DNA of 51,280 nucleotides, from the NCBI GenBank assembly GCA_002392645.1, contig DGHL01000011.1, forward strand, positions 1 to 51,280. The letters are read 5' to 3'. Made by a program: the position numbers and the translations under genes. This document shows, piece after piece, positions 1-10,500 of the stretch (position 1 is its first letter; each line of letters starts with the position of its first letter). The notes under the pieces are model-generated. The model was not told the DNA's origin. It saw only the letters and a program-made list of their open reading frames with translations, and made no database searches. Source of the stretch: Prevotellaceae bacterium UBA3849. Its GTDB lineage: Bacteria; Bacteroidota; Bacteroidia; Bacteroidales; Bacteroidaceae.

Positions 1-279
1 CCTGCAATTTGAGCTATAGGTCGAAAAAAATGGCTTTTTTGATAGCAAAGTGACAAATTTTGATTAATAGAGCCAAAAAAATAGACAAATCATCTGTGAA
101 TTAACATTTTTTAGGGGGGGGTAACGCTCATTAACGAAATTCTTTTGTACCTTTGCATTAAATATAGGTTAAGCCTGGCAAAGTCGAGAATCTATGGATT
201 TTGAGATACTATTAAGAACTTAAACATGAATCATTCAATCAAGTTTTACGTAATAACATTTTAAAATAAGAGAATAATT
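1..279. other. Upstream intergenic region
   Basis: AT-rich stretch with no open gene on either strand. It holds an eight-base G run (114-121) and a -7 type element at 148-155. No tRNA or other RNA gene was recognised. Confidence 0.5.
148..155 (+). promoter_or_regulatory. Bacteroidetes -7 element for the MG2/plug protein gene
   Basis: TACCTTTG followed by CA matches the Bacteroidetes -7 consensus TAnnTTTG. No good TTTG was found at the usual 19-21 base distance upstream, so only half the promoter is supported. If real, transcription starts near 162 and leaves a leader of about 118 bases. Confidence 0.45.
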
Positions 280-3015
280 ATGACCAAAAAAAGATGTCTA
301 CTATTATTAACAACCATTCTATGTCTTTGTTCTGTAGCCAAGGGCGCACCAATTGACGACCTTGAAACTATGCTGCGCGATAATTCGCAAGTGCAGGAGA
401 AGATATATGTACACACTGACAACAGTGCCTATTTCGTGGGCGACACGCTGTGGTATAAGGCATACGTGGTGAGAGCCGACGACCTTAGTCCTACCGACAT
501 GAGTAAGCTGCTCTATGTGGAGTTGCTTACGCCAGATGGCTATCTCGTGGAACGACAGCATATCGTAGTCAGCGACAAGGGATTCACCTGCGGACAGTTC
601 ATATTGGAAGACTCCCTATATTCAGGCTTCTATGAGATACGTGCCTATACACGCTGGCAGCTGAATTTCAATGTAACGGAACGTGACTATACCCGTGACC
701 AGAGGTTAGAGTTCTTCGGTCCACGAGAGGCAAATGATTTCTATCGTGACTGGGAGGGGCTGTATTCACGTGTAGTGCCGGTGTATCAGAAACCTACGGA
801 GGAAGGAAACTATATTGACAGATATATGTCACACCGTCCAAAGACACGTATCTTAAAAGATAAGGAATTTCTCACCATGTCGTTCTATCCGGAAGGCGGC
901 CAGTTGATAGAAGGCTTGCCATGCAACCTCGCTTTTGAGGTGAAGGATAACCATGGAGAGAACTTCGACCTTGAGGGAACACTCAGTAATGGAATGAAGA
1001 TAAAGACGCAGCATCTCGGTATGGGCCAAATGACCGTTACACCTACAGAGACGCCACTGACGGCTACTTTTAGTTGGAGAGGAAAAGACTATACATTTAC
1101 CTTGCCACAAGCCAAGAAACAAGGTGTAGCGTTAAGTTTTGATGCAGAGAAGAAAACAGTGTCGTTGTCTGCCAAAGGCGTGACACCAGCCGCATACGCC
1201 GTGTTGTGCAGAGGCAGGCTGATGACTTTCCAACGCTTGTCATCAAACAAGATACAGTTGCAGCAGGCAGATTTGCAGACTGGCGTAAACGAACTGATAA
1301 TATATGATGACAACGCACAACCGCTTGCCTCACGACTCTTCTTCGTCAATAACGGCGACTATGGCAAACCAGTGAATGTCACCTTGACTACGGCAGGTGC
1401 AGAGGTAGGAGCAAAGACTACCGTTGATGCCTACGCACCAATAGACGTGAAGGTAGATGCCGGTGAGCTGCATCCTACTACCATCTCCCTGGCAATACGT
1501 GACGCACAGACCGACGAGCGTGGATATGACAACGGAAATATCATGACCGATATGCTGCTGTCTTCAGAACTCAAAGGCTTCATAGCCTATCCCGCATACT
1601 ACTTTGAGAGTAATGACGCAAAACACCTGTCAGACCTCGACCTGCTGATGAAGGTGCAGGGTTGGCGCAGGTATAAGCATGTAGAGGAAATGCAATATGA
1701 GCCTGAAAAGGGACTGACCTTTGAGGGAACAGTATATACAGTGCCTACGGAGGCTGATATCTTAGAGTTTGAGGACCTGAATGGATTAGGCAAGAAAGCT
1801 AATACCATTGCCGACAAGATGCGTGCCGAACAAGGCATAGACGACTTTAATTCACCTGTAGTGGCACAAGTGGAGACGGCTTTTGCAGAAGACTACACTG
1901 GTGACTCAGGAGAATATATAGAAGGTGATGGTGACGGTGGTAAGGTAATGACAAGCAGAGCTCGCAGAAACGTCTTGGTAGAGGCAGAGATAAACAAGAA
2001 CGGTGAGATAGCAGGTGCCATAACACGTACAGATCGTTACGGACACTTCAAGATAAACATGCCTCCATTCTATGGTTGGGCATATCTGTTTGCCAAGGCT
2101 TATACACCGTCTGATTCAATAAGCAAGAATATGCAGACAGGCAAGATGGACAAGGATTTCTTAAATGAGCGTGCTTTCCCTGACTTCTATGTCAAGCAAG
2201 ACGTCTTCTTCCCTCGTTTTACCAAGCCATATTCATGGTATCAGACTAACTCACCGCAACTACAGTTTGTTGACGAGGATGATGATCAGAACATACCAGA
2301 GACAAGCAAACTGGCAGGTATGCACCAGTTGCAGACCGTCGTGGTTAAGTCGCGCCGTCGTGGTCGTCGTGGCATAGACATGAACAAGCCAGCCATAGTG
2401 ATGGACGCCTACGACTTGTATAATGAGCTGACAGACCGCGGCTTGATGTTCGGCGTAGTGGACTTCCGTACTTTCCCTTATGTAGCCGCAACATATCTTT
2501 TCGGAAATATGGGACGTAAGAATAATATAAATGTGCGTGCCTTGGTTAACGGTACGTCATTCTACCGTAACTATACTCCAGGCAGTACCGAGTATGACAA
2601 GGAAAGGTCACAGGCTGACCTGTTCAAAATCCTGCGTCTTGAGCGTATGCAGTATGTCAAGGCATACACCGACTATGAGTTGCGTACCGACTCTGGCGAC
2701 GTGGTGGCTGCTAACGTGGCCGATGTGACGTTCGATTTCGTGCCGATAGAGAACGATGGCAGACGTCCTACATATCGTGACCGCCGCTATATCATGGATG
2801 GCATAGCATACCCGGAGGAGTTCTACTCTCCCGACTATAGCAATGCTAAGCCGTCTAAGCCAAAGGACTACCGTCGCACGTTGTACTGGAATCCTAACGT
2901 GAAGCTTGATGCAGATGGTAAGTTCTCCACCACGATATACAACAACTGTCGTGAGACGCGCGTTACGGTCAGTGCAGCAGGCGTGGATGCCGGCGGACAG
3001 ATGTATTACAAGTAA
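280..3015 (+). CDS. Large secreted MG2-domain / TonB-plug-like envelope protein
   Basis: The 911-residue protein starts with a signal peptide (about residues 1-22, basic start then a leucine-rich core). Residues 40-130 carry the pattern KIYVHTD...YFVGDTLWYKAYVV, typical of the MG2 (macroglobulin-like) domain in Bacteroidetes proteins annotated as TonB-dependent-receptor plug proteins. An acidic glycine-rich linker lies near 545-565. From about residue 683 the segment LQTVVVKSRRRGRRG and what follows resembles a plug domain. The end (TTIYNNCRETRVTVSAAGVDAGG) is the beta-sandwich ending usual in this family. No 22-strand receptor barrel follows, so it is not a transporter by itself; a periplasmic or outer-membrane role is inferred and the substrate is unknown. 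It stands 25 bases before rnhB, on the same strand. Confidence 0.75.
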   Translation: MTKKRCLLLLTTILCLCSVAKGAPIDDLETMLRDNSQVQEKIYVHTDNSAYFVGDTLWYKAYVVRADDLSPTDMSKLLYVELLTPDGYLVERQHIVVSDKGFTCGQFILEDSLYSGFYEIRAYTRWQLNFNVTERDYTRDQRLEFFGPREANDFYRDWEGLYSRVVPVYQKPTEEGNYIDRYMSHRPKTRILKDKEFLTMSFYPEGGQLIEGLPCNLAFEVKDNHGENFDLEGTLSNGMKIKTQHLGMGQMTVTPTETPLTATFSWRGKDYTFTLPQAKKQGVALSFDAEKKTVSLSAKGVTPAAYAVLCRGRLMTFQRLSSNKIQLQQADLQTGVNELIIYDDNAQPLASRLFFVNNGDYGKPVNVTLTTAGAEVGAKTTVDAYAPIDVKVDAGELHPTTISLAIRDAQTDERGYDNGNIMTDMLLSSELKGFIAYPAYYFESNDAKHLSDLDLLMKVQGWRRYKHVEEMQYEPEKGLTFEGTVYTVPTEADILEFEDLNGLGKKANTIADKMRAEQGIDDFNSPVVAQVETAFAEDYTGDSGEYIEGDGDGGKVMTSRARRNVLVEAEINKNGEIAGAITRTDRYGHFKINMPPFYGWAYLFAKAYTPSDSISKNMQTGKMDKDFLNERAFPDFYVKQDVFFPRFTKPYSWYQTNSPQLQFVDEDDDQNIPETSKLAGMHQLQTVVVKSRRRGRRGIDMNKPAIVMDAYDLYNELTDRGLMFGVVDFRTFPYVAATYLFGNMGRKNNINVRALVNGTSFYRNYTPGSTEYDKERSQADLFKILRLERMQYVKAYTDYELRTDSGDVVAANVADVTFDFVPIENDGRRPTYRDRRYIMDGIAYPEEFYSPDYSNAKPSKPKDYRRTLYWNPNVKLDADGKFSTTIYNNCRETRVTVSAAGVDAGGQMYYK

Positions 3016-3039
3016 GTTATGAGTTATAAGTTATGAGTT

Positions 3040-3831
3040 ATGAGTTGTGAATTAAAGTCGTTTTACCATGCTGGCGTGATAGAGGCGGGATGCGACGAGG
3101 CAGGGCGCGGATGCCTTGCCGGCAGTGTGTATGCCGCAGCGGTTATACTGCCGCCTGACTATCATAATGACCTGCTCAATGACTCCAAGCAACTGACGGA
3201 GAAGAAACGCTATGCCTTGCGCACAGAGATAGAGCGTGATGCCGTGGCATGGGCTGTAGGAGTATGTACGGCGCAGGAGATAGACCAGGTAAACATACTC
3301 CATGCCTCATACCTCGCCATGCACCGCGCACTTGACAAACTCAGTGTGCGACCGGAGGAACTCATTATCGACGGTAATAAGTTCGACCCATACTATCCGG
3401 CTCCCCTCCTGCTGTCAGAGGCAAGAGGGGACGCTGATGAGAATGTGCTCAATGGTGTTCCTGGCAAGGAAGAGCGAAGTGTGGAGGCTTTCCAGAAGAA
3501 CAGACAACAGACCGTACAGCATGATTTGTTTGGTAACGAGTTGGAAATGCCTGTGAAGAAAAAGCGTAGCAGTGCCGTTTCCTCAGGAGGAGGGCAGGGC
3601 GGCACGCTTCCATTTACCACCATCGTCAAGGGTGATGGCAAATACCTTAGCATAGCGGCAGCCTCCATCCTTGCCAAGACATACCGTGATGACTACATGA
3701 ATATGCTGGCAGAGCAGTATCCGCAGTATGACTGGCTGTCAAACAAAGGCTATCCTACTAAGAAACACCGTGCAGCGATAGCCGAGTACGGACCTACGCC
3801 ATACCACCGTATGACGTTCACACTGACGTGA
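3040..3831 (+). CDS. rnhB: Ribonuclease HII with a ~68-residue internal insertion
   Basis: RNase HII cleaves the RNA strand of RNA-DNA hybrids and nicks at single ribonucleotides in DNA. Family motifs are clear: CDEAGRG (D19, E20), NDSKQLTEKKR, IIDGN (D111) and KGDGKYLSIAAASILAKTYRDDY (split here: KGDGKYLS, IAAASILAK, TYRDDY; D217), giving the four expected acidic residues. At 263 residues it is about 60 longer than usual. The excess lies between FDPYYP (115-120) and PFTTIVKGDG (191-200), where most homologues have only a few residues. The insertion is polar and contains QHDLFG (160-165), which resembles the bacterial beta-clamp binding pentapeptide QL[SD]LF. A TGA at 3034 in the same frame rules out an earlier start. 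The 25-base gap upstream is made of short TTATGAG repeats. Confidence 0.95.
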   Translation: MSCELKSFYHAGVIEAGCDEAGRGCLAGSVYAAAVILPPDYHNDLLNDSKQLTEKKRYALRTEIERDAVAWAVGVCTAQEIDQVNILHASYLAMHRALDKLSVRPEELIIDGNKFDPYYPAPLLLSEARGDADENVLNGVPGKEERSVEAFQKNRQQTVQHDLFGNELEMPVKKKRSSAVSSGGGQGGTLPFTTIVKGDGKYLSIAAASILAKTYRDDYMNMLAEQYPQYDWLSNKGYPTKKHRAAIAEYGPTPYHRMTFTLT

Positions 3832-3854
3832 AGAAGCATTTTGAAATTTGAAAT

Positions 3855-3910
3855 AAATATTTTGCGTTCAAAAGACATTGTATCATTTGTTCGCAAAATA
3901 TTTTTGTTTT
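3855..3910 (+). terminator. Terminator-like hairpin after rnhB
   Basis: A perfect 12-base inverted repeat (AAATATTTTGCG at 3855-3866, CGCAAAATATTT at 3892-3903) is followed by a T-rich run. The loop is long (25 bases), so efficiency is uncertain. The T-run overlaps the -33 element of the next promoter. Confidence 0.5.
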
Positions 3911-3933
3911 CTCAGAAAAAGTTAGTAACTTTG
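3903..3933 (+). promoter_or_regulatory. Strong Bacteroidetes promoter for the repeat/riboswitch leader
   Basis: TTTG (3903-3906), a 19-base spacer, then TAACTTTG (3926-3933) is a full match to the Bacteroidetes housekeeping promoter. The start would be near 3940, giving a leader of about 650 bases that includes the 75-base repeats and the cobalamin riboswitch. Confidence 0.75.
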
Positions 3934-4328
3934 CACTCGCATTTTCGCTATAAGCGACCATGAGCCTGCTACGCAGACGCTCATTAACTGCTTCGTGCGA
4001 AACATTGCACTCGCATTTTCGCTATAAGCGACCATGAGCCTGCTTCCGCAGACACTCATTAACTGCTTCGTGCGAAACATTGCACTTGCATTTTCGCTAT
4101 AAGCGACCATGAGCCTGCTTCCGCAGACACTCATTAACTGCTTCGTGCGAAATATTGCACTCGCATTTTCGCTATAAGCGACCATGAGCCTGCTTGCGCA
4201 GACACTCATTAACTGCTTCGTGCGAAACATTGCACTCGCATTTTCGCTATAAGCGACCATGAGCCTGCTTGCGCAGACACTCATTAACTGCTTCGTGCGA
4301 AACTTTGCACTCGCATCTTCGCTATAGG
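3931..4328 (+). repeat. Five tandem 74/75-bp hairpin repeats plus a partial sixth
   Basis: Units start at 3931, 4005, 4080, 4155 and 4230; a partial sixth starts at 4305 and diverges near 4328. Each unit begins TTGCACTCGCATTTTCGC. It contains TCGCT-ATA-AGCGA, a second stem-loop (ATGAG, CTGC, variable loop, GCAG, CTCAT) and TTCGTGCGAA. Differences between copies fall largely in the loop of the CTGC/GCAG hairpin (TAC, TTCC, TTCC, TTGC, TTGC), while the stems are kept. The repeats lie between promoter and riboswitch, so they should be transcribed. A minus-strand reading frame across them with a 25-residue period only follows from 75 being divisible by three. Confidence 0.9.
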
Positions 4329-4338
4329 ATTTGGTGCC

Positions 4339-4518
4339 GATGTTTCATGGTATAGCCGTGAGGCAGAGGCTTAAAAGGGAATCGGGTGAAAATCCCGAAC
4401 AGTCCCGCTGCTGTAATCTCTGTTATAGCGTCATAAAAAACAAGCCACTGCATAGTCCGTATTGGACTTTGTGGGAAGGCAATGACAGCTGGAGAAAGTC
4501 AGAATACCTGCCAACATC
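4339..4518 (+). ncRNA. Cobalamin (adenosylcobalamin-class) riboswitch
   Basis: The conserved core is present in order: TTAAAAGGGAATCGGGTGAA, ATCCCGAACAGTCCCGC, GCTGTAA, AAGCCACTG, TGGGAAGG, then a B12-box-like AGTCAGAATACCTGCC. A closing stem can form between GATGTT (4339-4344) and AACATC (4513-4518). These aptamers bind cobalamins and usually repress downstream translation or transcription when B12 is plentiful. A possible expression platform follows: TAACC and GGTTA can pair, and GGCAC near 4551 could pair with GTGCC at 4334-4338. It lies 76 bases before the start of the 2073-residue gene on the same strand. Confidence 0.92.
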
Positions 4519-4594
4519 ATACTATAACCTTAGTTGCACTCGTGGGTTAGGCACTATGGTGTGAAATATTATTTTTTTATTCATATAGTTAGTA

Positions 4595-7500
4595 ATGCAG
4601 ACAGTAATTAAACATGCATTGCTGTTGCTGCTTATGTCGTTTGTTTGCGTGTCCTCATGGGCATCGCAGGATGGCGACGTAGTATTGCAGGAGCAATGGG
4701 GACGGCAGGTCATTAATGTGGCTGCCGACCAGGAAATTACCTTCTACGACTGGAAAGGCACTGGAAGCATAGCGAGCAGTTCGACGAACAACTCGCGTTC
4801 GCTCACTGTGTTCAAACCAGCCGAAGGTATGAGTATTCAAATCACCTTCGAGAGCATCGATGTCACCAATGACGGTGCAAGCTGGATGGGCGAAGTGTGG
4901 GTGTATAGCGGAGACCCGGACCCAGATGGCGCCTTCAAGTACAACGACGCGCTGAGCAGTACTTCCACGTTGCCTGAAGGCACAGTGCTCGACAAGCTCG
5001 ACGGCACGTACTCCAACAAGACTTACACGTCGGCATCTGCAGACGGCATGCTCTCCGTGGGCATGCTGTGGAAATATGCCAAGGCATGCGACGGCTGGGT
5101 GGCAAAGGTAAGGTGCATAACCTTGGAGAATATGACCGTCACAGGTGCCGGCAGTAACTATGACGGCATTGGCGGAGCCTTGTCGTCAAGACAGAATGTG
5201 GCACTTGCAAACGCCTATGTCACCGCCACTGGTGTTATGAATCCCGACCATGTGACAAACATTGGTTTCACAATGACGAAGAACGATGGTGCCTTCGACC
5301 CGTTGGCGTTAAGACTGCTCAAGGATGGAACGCAGATGGAAGCAGCGGTAAGTGCTGACGGTGACGGCTATGTGTTTACGCTTGACGAAACCCTTTCAGT
5401 CGGCACCACCACATTTACCGTCGTGGGTGACTTCCTCAGTACGGCTGCAGTAGGTGCCAAGGCACAGGTAGATATAACAAAGATAGCATCACAGGGACAG
5501 ACGGAGGGCATCGTCCCCTTCACTGCCGCTACAAGTGTAGAGGTGGCAAATCCTGCCATCGTACTGATGAGCAGTGAGCCCCAGACGGTAACTGTTGGCG
5601 AAACACCCCTGTCTTTCTTTGATGAGGGCGGCAAGACTGGAGCCATTGAGGCAAATACCAACGGTAAGGTTACATTCCTGCCTGGTGTCAGTGGCAAGAA
5701 AGTGATGGTGAACTTCACCAACAACAGTATATGGCACGGAACATACTACAATCAGGAACTGCGCATCTATAACGGTCAGGAAGTCAGCAGCGACAACCTT
5801 ATCAGGACCCTGCAGAAAGGTGAGACCGATATAATACACTCAAGTGCCGCTGACGGTTCGCTTACGGTAGTGCTCTACAGTGACGCACCGTCAACCGTTG
5901 CCGCCGATGGCTTTGAGGCAGAGGTAAGCCTCTTCGTACCACAGGCAATGACCTTCAACGGCGTCACTGCTGCTGCCGCTTCTTCAGAGACACTCGCGGC
6001 AGGCGACACAGAGCAGGATATGCTCAACATTATTGTAAAGACCAAGGACACCGAGCCTGCCATGCAGGTTACCAAGATGGCGTTCAGTGCAGGTGAAACC
6101 AACTCGCTCGTAACGAAGGCATCGCTCTACTACGGCACTGCGAAGGTGGGCGAGGCAGACATCAATGCATCTTCATTCACCATTGACCTGCAGTCACCGC
6201 AGGCACTTGTTGAGGGCGACAATGCGTTCACCCTGAAATATGACGTGAACGACGAGGCTCTCAATGATAACAAGGTCAGCGCACAGTTACAGAGTGTCAC
6301 TGCACTGGTCAACGGAGTAGAGACAACCGAGACTGTCACTGCTGCTGCAGCAGAGCGCACTGTTAAGAACGTCGTGCTCAGCTATTCTGGTCAGGGCACG
6401 GTGACAAAGACCGTCAACGCTTCCGTTGGCTTTGAAACTAAGAAGGCTTCAAGCTATAGCACTTATTGCGAAGCAGGCACAGACAACCGTATCAATGTGT
6501 TCGTGCCTAAACATGAAGGCAAGGTGTGCCAGATAGACTTCAGCGACTTTGAGGTGCAGTATTCTTCTACCAGCTATGGTACCAAGTCTGTCTTCAAGGT
6601 CTATGCAGGCCAGGGCACTAACGGCACTCTGCTGTGGGAACTCAACAACAACAGTCAGCAGTCTGTAGGCCCAGACCGCATTCTGCGTTCTACGGCTGCC
6701 GACGGCGCATTGACGGTGCTGTTCTGTCCGAATTCCTATTCTTCATATTATTACAAAGGTTGGACGGCAACGGTGTCAGAATACCAACCTGTGGCAATGT
6801 CCGTTGATGGCGTTGAGGTATCACAGGCTTCTGTTGCCGATGCCTCAGTGGGAGCCACAAACCTTGATTTTCTTACTGTCAATGTCAAGACCATGGGCAA
6901 CCTTAAACCACTGCAGTTGGGCAGTATTACGTTAAACCTCAAAGGTACAGAGGCAAGTATCAGCAAGGTCAGCGTATGGCAAGGTGATGTCAAGATAGGT
7001 GAGGCCGCTGCCGCTGCAGAGGTAGAGGTAGCCTTCCCTGAAGCAGTAGAGCTCACAGAGGGCGACAACATGTTTACCGTAAAGGCGGACGTCAGCGATG
7101 AGGCTGTGGCAGAAACTGCCATCGACGCAAAGGTTACGGCAGTAAAGTGCGGCACACAGGAGACAGCCGTTGAGGCTGGCGACCCAGAAGGCTCACGCAC
7201 GCTGAAGCTCATGTATGTACTGCAGAGTGGTGACAATGGAGTGGTTACTGTTGCAGAAGGAAAACCTATAATGTTCTATGATGACGGCGGAGTCGACGGC
7301 AATGCGTCAGCCAGCTTCACGGGTACCATTACGTTTGCGCCTAAGTCGCCTGCCGACGGCATCATGCTGAAGTTCAAGGCATGGGATGTATATTACACCA
7401 CCAAGCTGAACATCTTCCAGAAGGACAACGCAGAGGGCACCTATGACGCACAGTACTCTATGTACGACAAGATGCTTGAGCAGCTGCCGATACGCGCCAC

Positions 7501-10500
7501 AAGCCAGGACGGCAAGATAACGGTGCAGTTCACCACAGGCACCAGCGGTCCTGCAGGCTTCGCCATAGAGGTAAGCGCCTATACCAAGCAGGATGTGTAT
7601 GTGAAGAGCGTTACGACAGAGGATGTAAGCGTAAGCGTGGTCTTGAAGGGACAGACCGACACCCGTATGCTGAAGATTGCCGTTAAGACAGATGGCGAGA
7701 AGAAACCGCTCGACATAACGGGCTTCATGCTCGGTGAGGCAGACTTCAATGTCATAAGTGATTTCCATATCTATCAGACCGGCACTGTTGACGGTTTCTC
7801 TGCCAATGAGGAGTTTAATGGTAAGTACACCATCACCGATTGTAATACATACTACTTCTGGTTGGCATACGACATAAGGCCAGATGCCACTGTAGGTCAG
7901 ACGGCAAAGGCATCTCTTGTGAGCATCGTTGCTGGTGGCGAGACCATTGCCGTCAGTGATGAGCCTGCCGTTACGGCAAGCGTTACCGTGGCGCAGGGTA
8001 AGAGCGGCACATATACCGTAGGTGGTGCAGATGCTGACTATGCAACAATACAAGGTGCTATAGACAACCTCGGCACATTGGGCATGGAAGGTCCTGTAAC
8101 GCTCAACGTTCGTGCCGGTGAGTATAACGAACGCGTGCGCATACCTTATATTAAGGGTATGGGGTCAGCCAACACCCTGACCATTCAGAGTGAGAGTGGC
8201 AAGCGCGACGTGAAGATATACCATGACCAATATACCTCTGGCGGATACAGCGACGACCAATATTCTAAGGTATATGGCGTGGTTACGTTCTATGAGGCAA
8301 GCTACGTCACGCTGAGGGGCGTGGAGGTGACTACCACTGACCAGAGCTATGACGCCGTGGTGATGGTGAAGAACCAGAGCCGCCATGTAACGATTGACAA
8401 CTGCAACATACACACCGCCACTACCACAAGCTATCAGCAGGACATCAACCTCATAGGCCACTATGCACAGGATGTCGCAAACTGCAATAACGACTACCTC
8501 ACGGTCAGCAATTCGCTGCTCGAGGGAGGCTACATCGGTGTCAGCATGGGTGGCACAAGTTATGTGGCACTGCCTAAGGAGGTGGGCGGTGTGATTGAGG
8601 GTAACACCTTCAAGAACCAGGGTTCAAAGGCTATATACTGCTATGATGAACTCGGCGTGAAGGTGAAGAATAATACCGTCATCCTTACCAGCGACGTCAC
8701 CACCAGCGTCACCATGGGTGCCCTCGACTTCACACAGCGTGACACTTACACCCAGTCAAGTGAGATTACGGGCAATACCTTCAACCTCGCACCGTCTAAG
8801 TACACCGCAGCCATGTATCTTCGCCAGATGGCAGGTACTGCCGAGGCTCCGGTCATCATTGCCAACAACGTCATCAACGTCACGTCGCTCAATACAAGCT
8901 ATGGCGGCGTGAAACTCTCTGACGATGCCGTCAGCAATGTGTATATCGCCAACAACACCATCCGCCTGCATGGCGACAACACCGGTGTGGCGCTGTGGTT
9001 GCTTGACAAACCTCTTGGCGAGAACGTCAACGTGGTCAACAACATTATACAGAATGAAGGCAGCGGCTATGCCGTAAACCTCTATAATGATGAAAACCTC
9101 GACAAAATTACGTTCAAGAACAATATAATCTACACTGCTGGCCCGACATTCTTCCGTGCTACGTCTGGTAACGATGGCGATTTTGCCGCCTTCGTGCAGG
9201 CTACCGGTGCCACTGGCTGCATCAACAAGCAGGTCAGCTTCCTCAGCGACGCCGTCCTTGAGCCTGCCGACGACCTCGACGGTGACTTGCTGAAAGCCCT
9301 CGCGCTGGATTATGTTACCACCGACATCAATGGCAAGGCACGCCCTGCCGCCGATATCACCGTCGGAGCATACGAGTATGACGCAGATGCCGCAAGTGCC
9401 CCAGTCATGCATGATGGCTATCCTGTGGTAAGGGCTCATACTGACGGAGTGGCATCAATCTCGGTCAAGACTGATATGGCATCTACCGTATATTACATAG
9501 TGAAGAAAGCCGGTGAGGAGGCTCCTGCAGCTGAGGCGCTGAAGGCTTCAGAGACAAGCAAGGACGTGGCTGCCAACACAGAGACATCAATCACCATCAG
9601 CAACCTCACCGACGGCGAGGAGTATGTGGTTTACATGCTGCCCGTCAGCCTGCGTGGCAATGCTGCCGAGAGCATCAGTCAGACAGAGACGTTCACGATG
9701 GAGGTAACGCCTGTAGAACTGGTGAAGCCTGAGGCTATGGTGTTCATAAACAACTCCAATGTGGAGGAGACCGTGGCATCTGGTTCTACTGTTACATTGA
9801 TGGCTATGGTTACGGTTGATGAGCGCACGGCTCCATATACCCTTACATGGATGGATCAGAAGCACAACGTATTGCTGACAGAGACCTATGATGAAGTGCC
9901 GACAGACATATTCATGGTTACGGATGCTCCTACACAGTGTACCGACTACATCTTCCTCGTTACTGATAGCGAGGGTGGGGCGGACACTGCCACGGTGCGT
10001 GCCATCGTCACTGGCGACATGGTTGCGGCAACGTTTGATGACCTGTACTTGCCAGAAGAGGGTTATGAGAATGGTAGCAACCTTCCGCTTGGCTCTTTTG
10101 TTAGCGGTTCGTTCAAGTTCGACAACTTCTATTCACCCGACTATGGTGGCTACTGGGGCAACTATGGCTATAGTAACATGACATCCACTGACTTCAATGG
10201 CTATTTCATCGGACAGTGGAAGAATGCCACAGGCGGTGGTGCAGATGGTTCAGAGAACTACATGGTGGCATACCCTGGCTATTTCGGTGGCAAGATTACT
10301 GTCATGAATAATCCTGACGGAGAGGTTATCAGTGGTTTCTATATCAATAACGATGCCTATACGAAAGACAACATCGTGAATGGTGACGGATTGAGCAAGG
10401 ATGACGGTGCACCGTTTGGCAAGGGCGACTACCTGAAGCTCACAATCACTGCCGACAATGGCAACAGTATCGATGTATATCTTGCCGATTTCCGTGCTGA

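Noticed and set aside
3922..4284. Minus-strand 120-codon frame encoding a 25-residue repeat
   Set aside because: It is a by-product of the 75-base tandem repeat (75 = 3 x 25). The 74-base unit breaks the frame and there is no ribosome site; the repeats lie in a leader transcribed the other way.
4005..4310. A promoter in every 75-bp unit
   Set aside because: Only the first copy has TAACTTTG with a correctly spaced TTTG; the others read AACATTG or AATATTG, and the last AAACTTTG lacks the TA.
3931..4328. CRISPR array
   Set aside because: Units are contiguous with no unique spacers and no cas genes nearby. The same holds for the 22-base clusters at 19546 and 48568.
4331..4564. Plus-strand 77-codon frame
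   Set aside because: It overlaps the cobalamin riboswitch almost exactly; the conserved bases are explained by the RNA.
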